Shown here: positions 7,290-14,968 of the stretch, piece by piece
Position numbering within the stretch: position 1 is the stretch's first letter
Layout: each line of letters starts with the position of its first letter
From: Planctomycetaceae bacterium
Lineage (GTDB): Bacteria > Planctomycetota > Planctomycetia > Pirellulales > UBA1268
Length of the DNA stretch: 17,011 nucleotides
NCBI GenBank assembly: GCA_018694455.1
Contig: JABHNP010000148.1
Location: 1-17,011 of the forward strand
Direction of reading: 5' to 3'
Notes under the pieces: model-generated
Database searches by the model: none
Told to the model about the DNA's origin: nothing
What the model saw: the letters and a program-made list of their open reading frames with translations, nothing else
Made by a program: the position numbers and the translations under genes

Positions 7290-8630
7290 ATGGTTGCAGC
7301 GAACCCGATACTCCTCCCAGAACTACGCAGCCTGCTCCAGGAGCAGGACGCTGTGGGCATTCGTGAAGTCGCTGAGGAGTTGCATCCAGCAACGGTTGCT
7401 GAATTTTCCGAGGGCCTTGATGACAGTGAAATTTGGCTGCTTCTTGATTCGCTTCCTGTCGAACAACGAGCAGAAATTTTTCCTTATTACCCTCTTGCTA
7501 GACAAATTCAACTACTCGAAGACGCCAACAATTCTCAACTAGGCCCACTTTTAGAATGGATGGCTCCGGATAATCGTGATGATCTGCTCCGTGAACTAGA
7601 ACCAGATTTTGTTGAAGCAATTCTTCCGCTGGTTGCGAAAGCTGAGCGACACGACATTAGGATGCTCTTGTCGTGCCCGGAAGACTCTGCTGGCAGTCTA
7701 ATGACGACAGAGTATGCCTCGTTGCCTGCTGACATAACGGCAGGTGAAGCTATTGCAAGACTTCGGAACCAGGCCCCAAACAGTGAGTCCATATACTACA
7801 TTTACATCTTGGATTCTGATCGCAATCTCGTAGGCTTTATTTCACTTCGCGACCTGATACTCGCGAACCCAACTTCTCTTGTTGCTGAACTAATGCAACG
7901 AGACGTCATTAGTGTCAAAGTCGATGAACCCACTGAACAGGTTGTTCAAAAACTTGCACGATTTGACTTCATTGCTATTCCTGTGGTTGATGACCTGAGC
8001 CGCCTTGTTGGCATCGTAACTCATGACGATGTTCTTGATACCGTTCGTGAAGAGGCAACTGAAGACGCTCAGATGAGCGCTGCCGTTGCTCCCCTGAACG
8101 AAGGTTATCTTGAAACTGCGCTCATTACAATGACATGGAAGCGTGGTGTTTGGCTGACAATTCTTTTTTTCACTGCTGCTGTTACAGCAATGGTGCTTGC
8201 GCGCACACCAATCCCCCAAGTCTGGCTGATTGCCTTCATTCCTCTCGTGATCGCTAGCGGTGGCAACTCGGGGAATCAGTCAGCCACGCTCGTCATCACA
8301 GCATTATCCATGGGTGACTGCAAACTCGCCGATTGGCCTCGAATTCTTCGCCGTGAACTTATCATGGGCTTACTTCTTGGCACGCTCCTTGCAGTCCCAG
8401 GCTTTCTACTCGCCCTCCTTTACGCACCTTCCCCAGCCCAAGCATTGGTAATTCCACTGACCATTTTAAGTGTCGTCGTACTCGGTTCTCTCGTTGGCTC
8501 AATCCTGCCCCTCCTCTTCCGCTCAATCGGGCTTGATCCAGCACTTATGAGCAACCCATTTGTATCTGCAATTGTGGATGTCGTCGGCATTATCCTGTAC
8601 ATGTCGATCGCCTTTGTCATGTTGAACTAG
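7290..8630 (+). CDS. mgtE: Magnesium transporter MgtE
   Basis: MgtE is a homodimeric, Mg2+-gated channel of the cytoplasmic membrane. This 446-residue protein has the standard layout: an N-terminal superhelical domain (about 1-130), two CBS domains (about 131-195 and 196-255), a connecting plug-helix region (about 256-280) and five transmembrane spans (about 285-446). Signatures seen are CPEDSAGSLMT (129-139), HDDVLDTVREEATEDAQ after the second CBS, the pore stretch GGNSGNQSATLV (324-335) and DPALMSNPFVSAIVDVVGI near the end; D430 corresponds by alignment to the pore aspartate needed for Mg2+ selection. Length is normal. The start ATG 7290 has no Shine-Dalgarno but gives the expected N-terminus. 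It is divergent from the di-haem cytochrome. Confidence 0.97.
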   Translation: MVAANPILLPELRSLLQEQDAVGIREVAEELHPATVAEFSEGLDDSEIWLLLDSLPVEQRAEIFPYYPLARQIQLLEDANNSQLGPLLEWMAPDNRDDLLRELEPDFVEAILPLVAKAERHDIRMLLSCPEDSAGSLMTTEYASLPADITAGEAIARLRNQAPNSESIYYIYILDSDRNLVGFISLRDLILANPTSLVAELMQRDVISVKVDEPTEQVVQKLARFDFIAIPVVDDLSRLVGIVTHDDVLDTVREEATEDAQMSAAVAPLNEGYLETALITMTWKRGVWLTILFFTAAVTAMVLARTPIPQVWLIAFIPLVIASGGNSGNQSATLVITALSMGDCKLADWPRILRRELIMGLLLGTLLAVPGFLLALLYAPSPAQALVIPLTILSVVVLGSLVGSILPLLFRSIGLDPALMSNPFVSAIVDVVGIILYMSIAFVMLN

Positions 8631-8756
8631 AGACAAAGCCTGACTCCGTAATAAAAATAAAAACATCAGATATCACCTGTAGAAACCGGCCGCTCCAAAC
8701 CGATCTTTACACTAGGGATGTGGGGGATTTCTGCTTTAATTATAAAATTTTTTGCA

Positions 8757-9707
8757 ATGCGCGTATCCGTTGTCATCAGCACGTACAATAACCCAACCGG
8801 GCTGCGCATGTGCCTTCTTGGCATGATGTCACAAACAATTCTCCCTGATCAAATCATCATTGCAGACGATGGATCAGATCAAGAAGGCTACGACTTCTTA
8901 ACCGAAGCACCCTTCTCGTCACTTCCGATCGAAAAAGTCTGGCACCCAGATCATGGCTGGCAGAAAAATTTGATTCTCAATATTGCCGTGCGCCACTGCC
9001 ATGGTGACTATCTGATTTTCTGTGACGGTGATACTATCCCAAGAAGCGACTTTATTGAATCACATTTAAGTCACGCACGTCCAAAAACATTCCTGTCAGC
9101 ATCAGCTATTGATGTCCCAAGGCACGTCTACAAGACTTTTACAGATCTTCACATCACAGAAAATCACATCTTCAAACATTCTTTTCTTACCCGCGTGTGG
9201 CCTGAAGCAAACAAGCATTCACTACGCCTTCAACCTCGTAGTTTAGAGCAGGCATTGAATCTCATCACATGGCGATACTGCGTTTTGCGTGGTGCAAACT
9301 TTTCATTATGGCGAAATGATATCGAATCAGTGAACGGTTTTGACGAGTCTTACGGGTATGGAAGTGAAGATCGTGAACTCGGCGTTCGCTTAAGAAACAG
9401 TGGGGTTGCATCACGTTGGCTTAAATTCTCACTTATGCAGCTTCATCTTTCACACGCAAGAACAGGGTATCGTGACCCCAGCGTTGTACGAATGCAACGA
9501 TGGAAATTACGCAAGCTTTTTCTCACACGAAAAATGAAAGTGACGCATGGTCTCGCAACGGCATGCGAACGATCACTGGCCACACCAGAGAGCCAGTACA
9601 TCCATACATCAAGAAAAATCATGACACGCCCACCGTCGATTCTTCGTTTCAAGACATCTCAACCAAATACAAGTCAGCCTGCACCACGAAAGAGGCATGC
9701 AGCCTAG
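8757..9707 (+). CDS. Family 2 glycosyltransferase
   Basis: This is a 316-residue GT-A fold glycosyltransferase with no predicted membrane span, so it is probably cytoplasmic or peripheral. Motifs: N-terminal VSVVISTYNNP (3-13), DDGS (37-40) for nucleotide-sugar binding, the metal-binding DGD (90-92) within DYLIFCDGDTIP, and a C-terminal acceptor/base region GANFSLWRNDIESVNGFDESYGYGSEDREL (179-208). The last pattern is like the galactosyltransferase-type C-terminal half found in chondroitin-polymerase-like GT2 enzymes. The start at ATG 8757 (MRVSVVIS) fits the family; an in-frame ATG at 8718 adds 13 residues. No Shine-Dalgarno is visible; TATAAA (8741-8746) lies 11 nt before the ATG and could be a -10 box for an almost leaderless message. 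Donor and acceptor sugars are unknown. The 126-bp gap after mgtE shows no clear terminator. Confidence 0.9.
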   Translation: MRVSVVISTYNNPTGLRMCLLGMMSQTILPDQIIIADDGSDQEGYDFLTEAPFSSLPIEKVWHPDHGWQKNLILNIAVRHCHGDYLIFCDGDTIPRSDFIESHLSHARPKTFLSASAIDVPRHVYKTFTDLHITENHIFKHSFLTRVWPEANKHSLRLQPRSLEQALNLITWRYCVLRGANFSLWRNDIESVNGFDESYGYGSEDRELGVRLRNSGVASRWLKFSLMQLHLSHARTGYRDPSVVRMQRWKLRKLFLTRKMKVTHGLATACERSLATPESQYIHTSRKIMTRPPSILRFKTSQPNTSQPAPRKRHAA

Positions 9708-9803
9708 TCACTCCAACACCTCCATACGCAGGAATCTCAGCAAAGATTGCACTTACACACTGCATTCCTTGAAGCCACCCACGCACCAGTGCCAGCCGAA
9801 ACC

Positions 9804-10736
9804 ATGAAACTCCATTACTGTAAAACTCCGTTGGGCAATTTTGGTGATGATCTCAACACGTGGCTCTGGCCAACACTGCTTGGTGAAACTTTTTTTGACA
9901 CAAATGAAGATTCACTTTTTCTAGGTGTTGGTACTATTCTGAATCAGAAGATCCCCAACGCTCCAGAAAAGATCGTCCTTGGCACGGGCACTGGCTATCA
10001 ACGACCACCGAAAATAGATAGGAAATTCAGTATCTACTCCGTACGAGGTCCGCTTACTGCAAGGGCTCTCAGTTTACCACCAAGGAAGAGCATTGGTGAC
10101 TCTGCATACCTCTGCCTCGCAACCTCCAGCTTCAAGAAACTCTTCAAGCTACCGAACAAACACAAAGTCTCTGTCATCCCTCATCACCAAACGGTAACAA
10201 CTATTGACTGGGAAACTGTCGCAAAGCGTGGTGATATTCATTTTATAGATCCTCGAAAAAACTTCTTCAGTGTTTTTGAGGATATCGCACAGTCTGAATG
10301 CATACTGACAGAGAGTCTTCATGGAGCAATTCTCGCGGATGCTCTTCGCACCCCATGGCAACCATTTCAAATGGGCCACCGATTCAACATGTTCAAGTGG
10401 CATGACTGGTTCAAGTCGATCCATGTCGACATCCAAGCGATTCACAAATATCCGATTCTATGTAGCGAGCGACTGCCAGCACCGAAACGAGCAAAGCATG
10501 CACTTGAGCGAGTGTGCGGTAAGATCCTTATGTATGACCGCCTCATCCAGAAGCCAATCCGAACAAACTCATCGCGAGAACTAGAGAACTTTGCAATCAC
10601 GTTACAAGAACAGGCTCAATCAAAACAATTTCATCTCAGCAGTGACTGCACCCTACAAAACATTCTCAATCGTCTCATTGAATGTGTTGAAAGCATACGC
10701 ACTCAATACGGTAATAAATTTCACAAGGTCGCCTGA
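9804..10736 (+). CDS. Polysaccharide pyruvyl transferase family protein
   Basis: The 310 residues fit the PS_pyruv_trans family, whose members add ketal-linked pyruvate to sugars of exopolysaccharides or cell-wall glycans (the family also includes CsaB). Landmarks are the N-terminus MKLHYCKTPLGNFGDDLN, GVGTILN (41-47), GTGTGY (60-65), the segment SVRGPLTARAL (79-89), IGDSAYL (97-103) and the C-terminal TESLHGAILADAL (169-181) that matches the conserved E-S-x-H-G-x-I core. A C-terminal extension of about 70 residues after residue 240 is rich in polar residues. The start at ATG 9804 matches homologues; an in-frame ATG at 9747 would add 19 residues that do not. It follows the glycosyltransferase by 96 nt on the same strand, suggesting a shared glycan. 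It converges on aroF. Confidence 0.85.
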   Translation: MKLHYCKTPLGNFGDDLNTWLWPTLLGETFFDTNEDSLFLGVGTILNQKIPNAPEKIVLGTGTGYQRPPKIDRKFSIYSVRGPLTARALSLPPRKSIGDSAYLCLATSSFKKLFKLPNKHKVSVIPHHQTVTTIDWETVAKRGDIHFIDPRKNFFSVFEDIAQSECILTESLHGAILADALRTPWQPFQMGHRFNMFKWHDWFKSIHVDIQAIHKYPILCSERLPAPKRAKHALERVCGKILMYDRLIQKPIRTNSSRELENFAITLQEQAQSKQFHLSSDCTLQNILNRLIECVESIRTQYGNKFHKVA

Positions 10737-10777
10737 GCACCGGCTTTGCCTTTTTAATGATCAACCAGTGCACGAAA

Positions 10778-11794
10778 CTAATTCAGCTGTCTACCGACAG
10801 CTTCAGCGACTCTCCGACACATCGCCATTGTTTTCTCAAATGCAATGAAATCAAGTGTCTGACCACCATCACTTGCAGCATTTTGCGGGTCAGGATGCAC
10901 CTCAATGATCAAACCATCAGCACCGGCAGCCACCGCAGCAGCAGCCATACTCGGCACAAGGGCAGCATGACCTGTACCGTGACTTGGATCTACAACGACC
11001 GGCAGGTGAGTGCGAGCTTGGAGCCATGGCACCGTAGCTAGAGGAAGCGTAAAACGGGTATGTGATTCAAACGTCCTGATCCCTCGCTCACAGAGCATCA
11101 CCTGACGATTACCTCCGTCGAGAATATACTCTGCTGCCAAAAGCATTTCATCAACTGTCGCAGCTGGACCTCGCTTCAGTAGCACAGCTTTATCACACTG
11201 GCCGACAGCCTCAAGTAAACGATAGTTTTGCATATTCCGAGCCCCAATCTGCAGGACGTCGGCATAGCGTGCAACAAGGTCTACATCCTCTGGAGAAACC
11301 ACTTCTGTTACGACTGCTTGCCCCGTTTCAGCGCGTGCCTCTGCAAGTAATTTAAGCCCTTCCTCTTTGAGACCTTGAAAGCTGTAGGGACTCGTTCTTG
11401 GCTTAAAGGCACCACCACGAAGCCCTGCTGCCCCAGATGCAAAGACCGCTCGAGCGGAGTCGAGAATCTGCTCTCGAGACTCAACCGAACATGGTCCCGC
11501 GATAACACCAACGTTGCCACCTCCGACAGCTAGCGGTCCAACCGTTACAACGGTCTGTTCCTGCTGAACTTCACGACTAGCAACTTTATAAGGAGCCAAA
11601 ATTGGAAGAACACGAGCGACACCTGGCACTGTCTCCATCGCACTTACAGTAGCATCTTGCTCATCACCAACGACAGCAATGACCGTCCTCTCAGACCCCT
11701 TAATCACATGCGGCTTCAGCCCAATGTTTTCTACTTGTTCCGCAACTTTACTAATCTGCTCAGGGCTTGCATCTGCCTTCATTACAATAATCAT
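10778..11794 (-). CDS. aroF: 3-deoxy-7-phosphoheptulonate (DAHP) synthase, class I-beta
   Basis: This enzyme condenses phosphoenolpyruvate with erythrose 4-phosphate in the first step of the shikimate pathway. At 338 residues it has the domain order of the Thermotoga-type enzyme: an N-terminal ferredoxin-like domain (about 1-70, MIIVMKADASPEQI...), which in relatives carries allosteric control by tyrosine or phenylalanine, then the catalytic TIM barrel. Motifs: GPCSVES (100-106), GGAFKPRTSPYSFQG (127-141), LQIGARNMQN, LLKRG, DPSHGTGH and EVHPDPQNAASDGGQTL. The metal-binding cysteine is C102 in GPCSVES. The start at ATG 11794 has GGAG 6 nt upstream. It lies 158 bp downstream of the pseudokinase on the same strand, and that gap holds a direct repeat with TTGACA boxes, so it probably has its own promoter. 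Confidence 0.97.
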   Translation of the reverse strand: MIIVMKADASPEQISKVAEQVENIGLKPHVIKGSERTVIAVVGDEQDATVSAMETVPGVARVLPILAPYKVASREVQQEQTVVTVGPLAVGGGNVGVIAGPCSVESREQILDSARAVFASGAAGLRGGAFKPRTSPYSFQGLKEEGLKLLAEARAETGQAVVTEVVSPEDVDLVARYADVLQIGARNMQNYRLLEAVGQCDKAVLLKRGPAATVDEMLLAAEYILDGGNRQVMLCERGIRTFESHTRFTLPLATVPWLQARTHLPVVVDPSHGTGHAALVPSMAAAAVAAGADGLIIEVHPDPQNAASDGGQTLDFIAFEKTMAMCRRVAEAVGRQLN

Positions 11795-11813
11795 GTATCA
11801 CTCCAAGATTTTT

Positions 11814-11840
11814 TTCATATTCACAACGAGCCTCTGTCAA
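11814..11840 (-). promoter_or_regulatory. Candidate aroF promoter
   Basis: On the minus strand a perfect TTGACA (11840-11835) is followed 15 nt later by TATGAA (11819-11814), about 20 nt before the aroF ATG. The spacer is shorter than the usual 16-18 nt, so the -10 assignment is uncertain. The -35 box sits in one copy of the direct repeat 11832-11857. Confidence 0.35.
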
Positions 11841-11857
11841 GCGAGTCACTCTGTCAA
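11832..11857 (-). repeat. 9-bp direct repeat upstream of aroF
   Basis: CTCTGTCAA occurs at 11832-11840 and again at 11849-11857 on the plus strand (TTGACAGAG on the minus strand), a spacing of 17 bp start to start. Both copies contain a perfect TTGACA in the direction of aroF. The arrangement could be a repeated operator overlapping the promoter, or two alternative -35 boxes. The repeat is seen directly; the role is inferred. Confidence 0.55.
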
Positions 11858-11952
11858 CCATTTACCATCGACGAGAGTTTCTGCTTATTTTATGTTTAAA
11901 AGATTTGCCTGCATGGGTAGCAGAAAGTGTGGATGCACTTAATCAGTTGGCG

Positions 11953-14706
11953 TCATTGAAACACTTCTGGCAGCTGCTCACCCCGCTGCTGAGCAGATAT
12001 TTTGGTGGTAATTACTACCTTGTCATGCTCACCATCTTTTCTGAAAACGTAGACCAACTGTCCTGGCTTACCCTCACTTTTCTGCAAAATAGTAAGTAAA
12101 ACATCCGCACCAGAGCGGCCTCGCTCTGAAAGACCAAATGATTGGTTTTTTGTAATACCTTGTAGCTCAAGATCTTTCCCCGCTATTTCTATCGTAACCC
12201 CAGTTGCCTCGGAGAGCATTTCGACTGCTGTTTCAAGCGAGTCTGAATCAAACGCCAACGTCACCGGCTTTTGCAAATTGCCGACCACGGACTCCGGTAT
12301 ATTCATACTCATTGCCCCACCTATACTCAAGTCGTCCGGGTTTGCGCTGATTTGTTCAAGTAGAAGAGATCCCGCTAACACAATATTATGAGCCGCCATT
12401 TCAGGAAGATACGAGTTCGCTACAACAAGATCACGTCCTTCAGCACCAACTCGGATGTTTTGTTGCCAGAGGCGGAGAAGTTCTGGCAATCGAATGACAA
12501 GGAGGCGGCCATAGATGTCTAAATCTCGACCGCTGATAAGGGCTTCTGTTTTTTTAGACACTTTACGCAAGTCATTCTCGAAGTACTGTTTTAGCGACCG
12601 TGCAGACCCTACGGCCGGACTCACTGCATCAAGTTCAAAATATGTCCGATCATCGAGATGCATTGAGACTGCTGCTGCCGGGCAGTCATCGCCCAAAATA
12701 TGCGCGATTGGATCAAGAAGTGGCATTATCATCGCCGGCAATAAAACTCGCCCATCATGAACAAAGTAATGGGGGGAGCCTAAGACCGTTAGATGACGAC
12801 TGCCATCAAGTATCGGCCGGAGTGGCCGCATGCTTCGGGGAAGTTCGCTTTCAGCACCAGAGGTCATAACAAGACCATCCATAAGCATAGGTGTTGCAAT
12901 GACTACGTCACTACCAGTCTCCCCGCGAGGATACCAACGGAGCCATCCTTCTATGACTTCTGCAGGAGTTGTCGACTTCGAAATTGCAGAGACAATACTG
13001 ACCGGAGAATCAGCTTTTGATCGATGGGCCCAAATTGCGACGAGTGGCATTCCGTTCTCGTCAGCCTGCCAGCTGACTTGTAGCGTTTCGATTTCAGAAA
13101 GCGGGCTTTTTACAAGTCGCTCGAGCATTACGACAACTTGTCTGAAGACATCTCCACCAGCTTTCAGTACCAACTGCCCATCTTTGGACTCCAAGAAGTC
13201 CGCAGGCCTTCCTGAAAAAATCAGTTGTGAACCTGGCGGTAAATAACGAAACAGAAGCCGAGTTGGTTCTGACGGCGGCATCCACGGCAAAGAATCGTCG
13301 GGGGTGATAACAAATGCCTGTTCATCAACTAAGGAAGGTATTCCCTGAGGCTGAACATCTGATGCCGAGGATGGAGTTTCACTGACGACTGTAATATCAG
13401 AAACTTCACTGGGAACCAATCCATAACGTGACCATGTCCACCACATTGAAAAACTTGCCATGACAGCAAAAATCATCACCGCGCTAACTGAAAGTGTCGA
13501 CAGTTTTCGATATCTGCGGCTTATCTTTGTTGGCCTGTTTCGTAAAGTACTCCCAACTGGAGCGGCACCCTTATTCACAACGGCAAGAAGGTTCTTCTGC
13601 AAAGTACGTTGTGGTGGTAACTCTGGACTGACTTTTGAACACTGAAGACACACCGCAATAGCATCGGCCGCTTCAGCAGCATCACAGTATCGCCGACGCG
13701 GGTCTGTTGCTGTCATAAAATCTAAAAGTGTTTGGACTTCTTCTGGACATCCCTCTATTGGTGGCCATAGCGTCGAAAGATGCGCTGCTTTTTCACAAAT
13801 ATAAGTTACCGTTGCTGCAGGACTCTCTTTCAGAACTACTGGACTCCCAGTCAGGAGCGTATGGAGCAAACACCCTATCCCATAAACATCACCCATTGGT
13901 GTTACTGGTTCACCCGAAACAAGCCGTTCTGGTGGAACAAAGCAAATCTGCTCAGCAAGCTTTGAGACAATCTGAGGTGATCGAAGAGAGTCGGCTGCTA
14001 CAAGACAGAGCGGATCACCAGATAATGGATACTGCAAAAGCCGCAGCCCTCGATGGACAGTCAAATCTGCTGTTGATCCGACAACGACACGTGTTGAAAT
14101 CGAGCCATGAACACCCCCGAGCCGATGAATCTCAGCGACACCACGACACACTGAAAAGGCTGCTAGAACTGCCTCAACAATCGGCCACCTACTTGTTTGG
14201 CCGGGCGACAAAATAGAAACAGCAGAACCAAGATCCTCACAGACAATAAATCGATGCTCTCCAGTTGACTCCAACGCCCATGTTCTCGATAGCACGGGAG
14301 ATATTGTTTCGGCGGCACGCTCCACGTGACGAACAATCTCGGTCCACACCTCAACACGGTGACTCGCCGGATCGTCGATTGGTACAAGCGACACAGATTG
14401 CTTCGTTGGCTCGTGACGACCTCGATAGACGACACCTCCTAGAGGCATCTCATGCTTTTCAAGAAGGCGATAATCACCCATAAAAAAGCCACTGGCATTT
14501 CCCTTCACAAGCTGTTTGGCCTGCCATAAAGTCACAATCCCTTGTCGAACAAGCCACTGTGCCGAAAGTGCAGTCTGATTTCCCAAGGAACCAGACTGTT
14601 TCATTGCATCCAAACACGCCGCTTGTACCTCAGGGATTTTATCTGCGGAAAGCAGTCCACTTTCAGCAAGTTTTTTCCAAAAAACATCCAGAGACAGCAC
14701 AGACAT
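11953..14706 (-). CDS. Membrane-anchored serine/threonine pseudokinase, planctomycetal type
   Basis: This 917-residue protein has a helical N-terminal region (about 1-76) ending in GFFMGDYRLLEKH, a kinase-like domain (about 77-355), a membrane span (about 402-425) after a basic RRYRK, and a long C-terminal part of about 490 residues on the far side of the membrane. The kinase fold is recognisable from the E-I-H stretch before the catalytic loop, VPPERL (257-262) and DVYGIGCLLHTLLTG (273-287). By alignment the VAIK lysine is V108, HRD is H200-G201-S202, the loop K and N are S204 and V207, and DFG is H218-R219-G220, so ATP-dependent catalysis is unlikely. The last 90 residues (VTLAFDSDSL..., ITKNQSFGL) form an STN-like domain I recall from planctomycetal kinases. 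The start is ATG 14706; an upstream TTG at 14715 is possible. No Shine-Dalgarno. Confidence 0.88.
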   Translation of the reverse strand: MSVLSLDVFWKKLAESGLLSADKIPEVQAACLDAMKQSGSLGNQTALSAQWLVRQGIVTLWQAKQLVKGNASGFFMGDYRLLEKHEMPLGGVVYRGRHEPTKQSVSLVPIDDPASHRVEVWTEIVRHVERAAETISPVLSRTWALESTGEHRFIVCEDLGSAVSILSPGQTSRWPIVEAVLAAFSVCRGVAEIHRLGGVHGSISTRVVVGSTADLTVHRGLRLLQYPLSGDPLCLVAADSLRSPQIVSKLAEQICFVPPERLVSGEPVTPMGDVYGIGCLLHTLLTGSPVVLKESPAATVTYICEKAAHLSTLWPPIEGCPEEVQTLLDFMTATDPRRRYCDAAEAADAIAVCLQCSKVSPELPPQRTLQKNLLAVVNKGAAPVGSTLRNRPTKISRRYRKLSTLSVSAVMIFAVMASFSMWWTWSRYGLVPSEVSDITVVSETPSSASDVQPQGIPSLVDEQAFVITPDDSLPWMPPSEPTRLLFRYLPPGSQLIFSGRPADFLESKDGQLVLKAGGDVFRQVVVMLERLVKSPLSEIETLQVSWQADENGMPLVAIWAHRSKADSPVSIVSAISKSTTPAEVIEGWLRWYPRGETGSDVVIATPMLMDGLVMTSGAESELPRSMRPLRPILDGSRHLTVLGSPHYFVHDGRVLLPAMIMPLLDPIAHILGDDCPAAAVSMHLDDRTYFELDAVSPAVGSARSLKQYFENDLRKVSKKTEALISGRDLDIYGRLLVIRLPELLRLWQQNIRVGAEGRDLVVANSYLPEMAAHNIVLAGSLLLEQISANPDDLSIGGAMSMNIPESVVGNLQKPVTLAFDSDSLETAVEMLSEATGVTIEIAGKDLELQGITKNQSFGLSERGRSGADVLLTILQKSEGKPGQLVYVFRKDGEHDKVVITTKISAQQRGEQLPEVFQ

Positions 14707-14759
14707 AACATACAACCAAAAATAGACTCTCAGCTACAAACAGCCCATATCGATAGACC

Positions 14760-14784
14760 ATACACAATACACCGAAATATACAC
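14760..14784. repeat. Three ATACAC repeats in the pseudokinase/gdhA intergenic region
   Basis: ATACAC occurs at 14760-14765, 14767-14772 and 14779-14784 on the plus strand (GTGTAT on the minus strand). They lie 54-80 bp upstream of the pseudokinase ATG and about 185 bp before gdhA. They could be a cluster of regulator contacts, or simply A/C-rich sequence. Confidence 0.3.
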
Positions 14785-14791
14785 TCCATAG

Positions 14792-14804
14792 ATTACCCGG
14801 TAAT
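14792..14804. repeat. 13-nt perfect palindrome between divergent genes
   Basis: ATTACCCGGTAAT has two 6-bp arms around a central C. It sits in the divergent intergenic region, 86 bp before the pseudokinase start and 165 bp before gdhA, a typical place and size for a dimeric repressor or activator site. No family-specific operator was recognised. Confidence 0.35.
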
Positions 14805-14862
14805 TAATAGGCACGAACAGGTAGTAAAGACAGCAAGAATCGTACGCAGCTAAAATTTCCGG

Positions 14863-14892
14863 TTGTCTTCGTCAAAACAAGATCGATATGAT
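14863..14892 (+). promoter_or_regulatory. Candidate gdhA promoter
   Basis: TTGTCT (14863-14868) and TATGAT (14887-14892) are 18 nt apart, with four and five of six consensus matches. Transcription would start near 14899, giving a leader of about 70 nt that contains the hairpin 14915-14936 and the short ORF 14941-14958. Confidence 0.4.
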
Positions 14893-14914
14893 CCCATGAT
14901 TACAGCGCAGAATC

Positions 14915-14936
14915 AGTGTGTCTCTTAAGACACACT
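14915..14936 (+). promoter_or_regulatory. Hairpin in gdhA leader
   Basis: AGTGTGTCT (14915-14923) pairs perfectly with AGACACACT (14928-14936) across the loop CTTA, a 9-bp stem. No T-run follows on either strand, so it is not a simple intrinsic terminator. It lies 32 nt before the gdhA ATG and could be an RNA leader element or, as DNA, an operator for a dimeric regulator. Confidence 0.5.
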
Positions 14937-14940
14937 CACC

Positions 14941-14958
14941 ATGAATAACTCGAATTAG
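14941..14958 (+). CDS. Possible five-codon upstream ORF (MNNSN)
   Basis: ATG AAT AAC TCG AAT TAG begins 4 nt after the leader hairpin and its stop is 10 nt before the gdhA ATG, in a different frame. The stop overlaps TAGGT, which is the only ribosome-binding-like sequence for gdhA. No ribosome binding site precedes the short ORF itself. It may be chance; if translated it could couple ribosome movement to gdhA initiation. Confidence 0.18.
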   Translation: MNNSN

Positions 14959-14968
14959 GTCAATCATC

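Noticed and set aside
10737..10777. Terminator between the pyruvyl-transferase-like gene and aroF (GGC-TTT-GCC followed by TTTTT).
   Set aside because: The stem has only three base pairs; too weak to call, although some termination is expected between convergent genes.
11898..11985. Possible tRNA-Leu-like sequence: the plus-strand frame reads VAESVDAL, as phantom translations of tRNA-Leu 5' halves do.
   Set aside because: No anticodon stem, no T-loop GGTTCRA core and no acceptor pairing could be found. The differences from real tRNA-Leu fall mainly at third positions of that frame, and the stretch overlaps the end of the pseudokinase gene, so it is most likely coincidence.
12600..13246. Several long open frames on the plus strand opposite the pseudokinase.
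   Set aside because: Their composition (runs of Ser, Arg, Thr) is that of antisense shadows; the minus-strand gene has recognisable domains through the same region.
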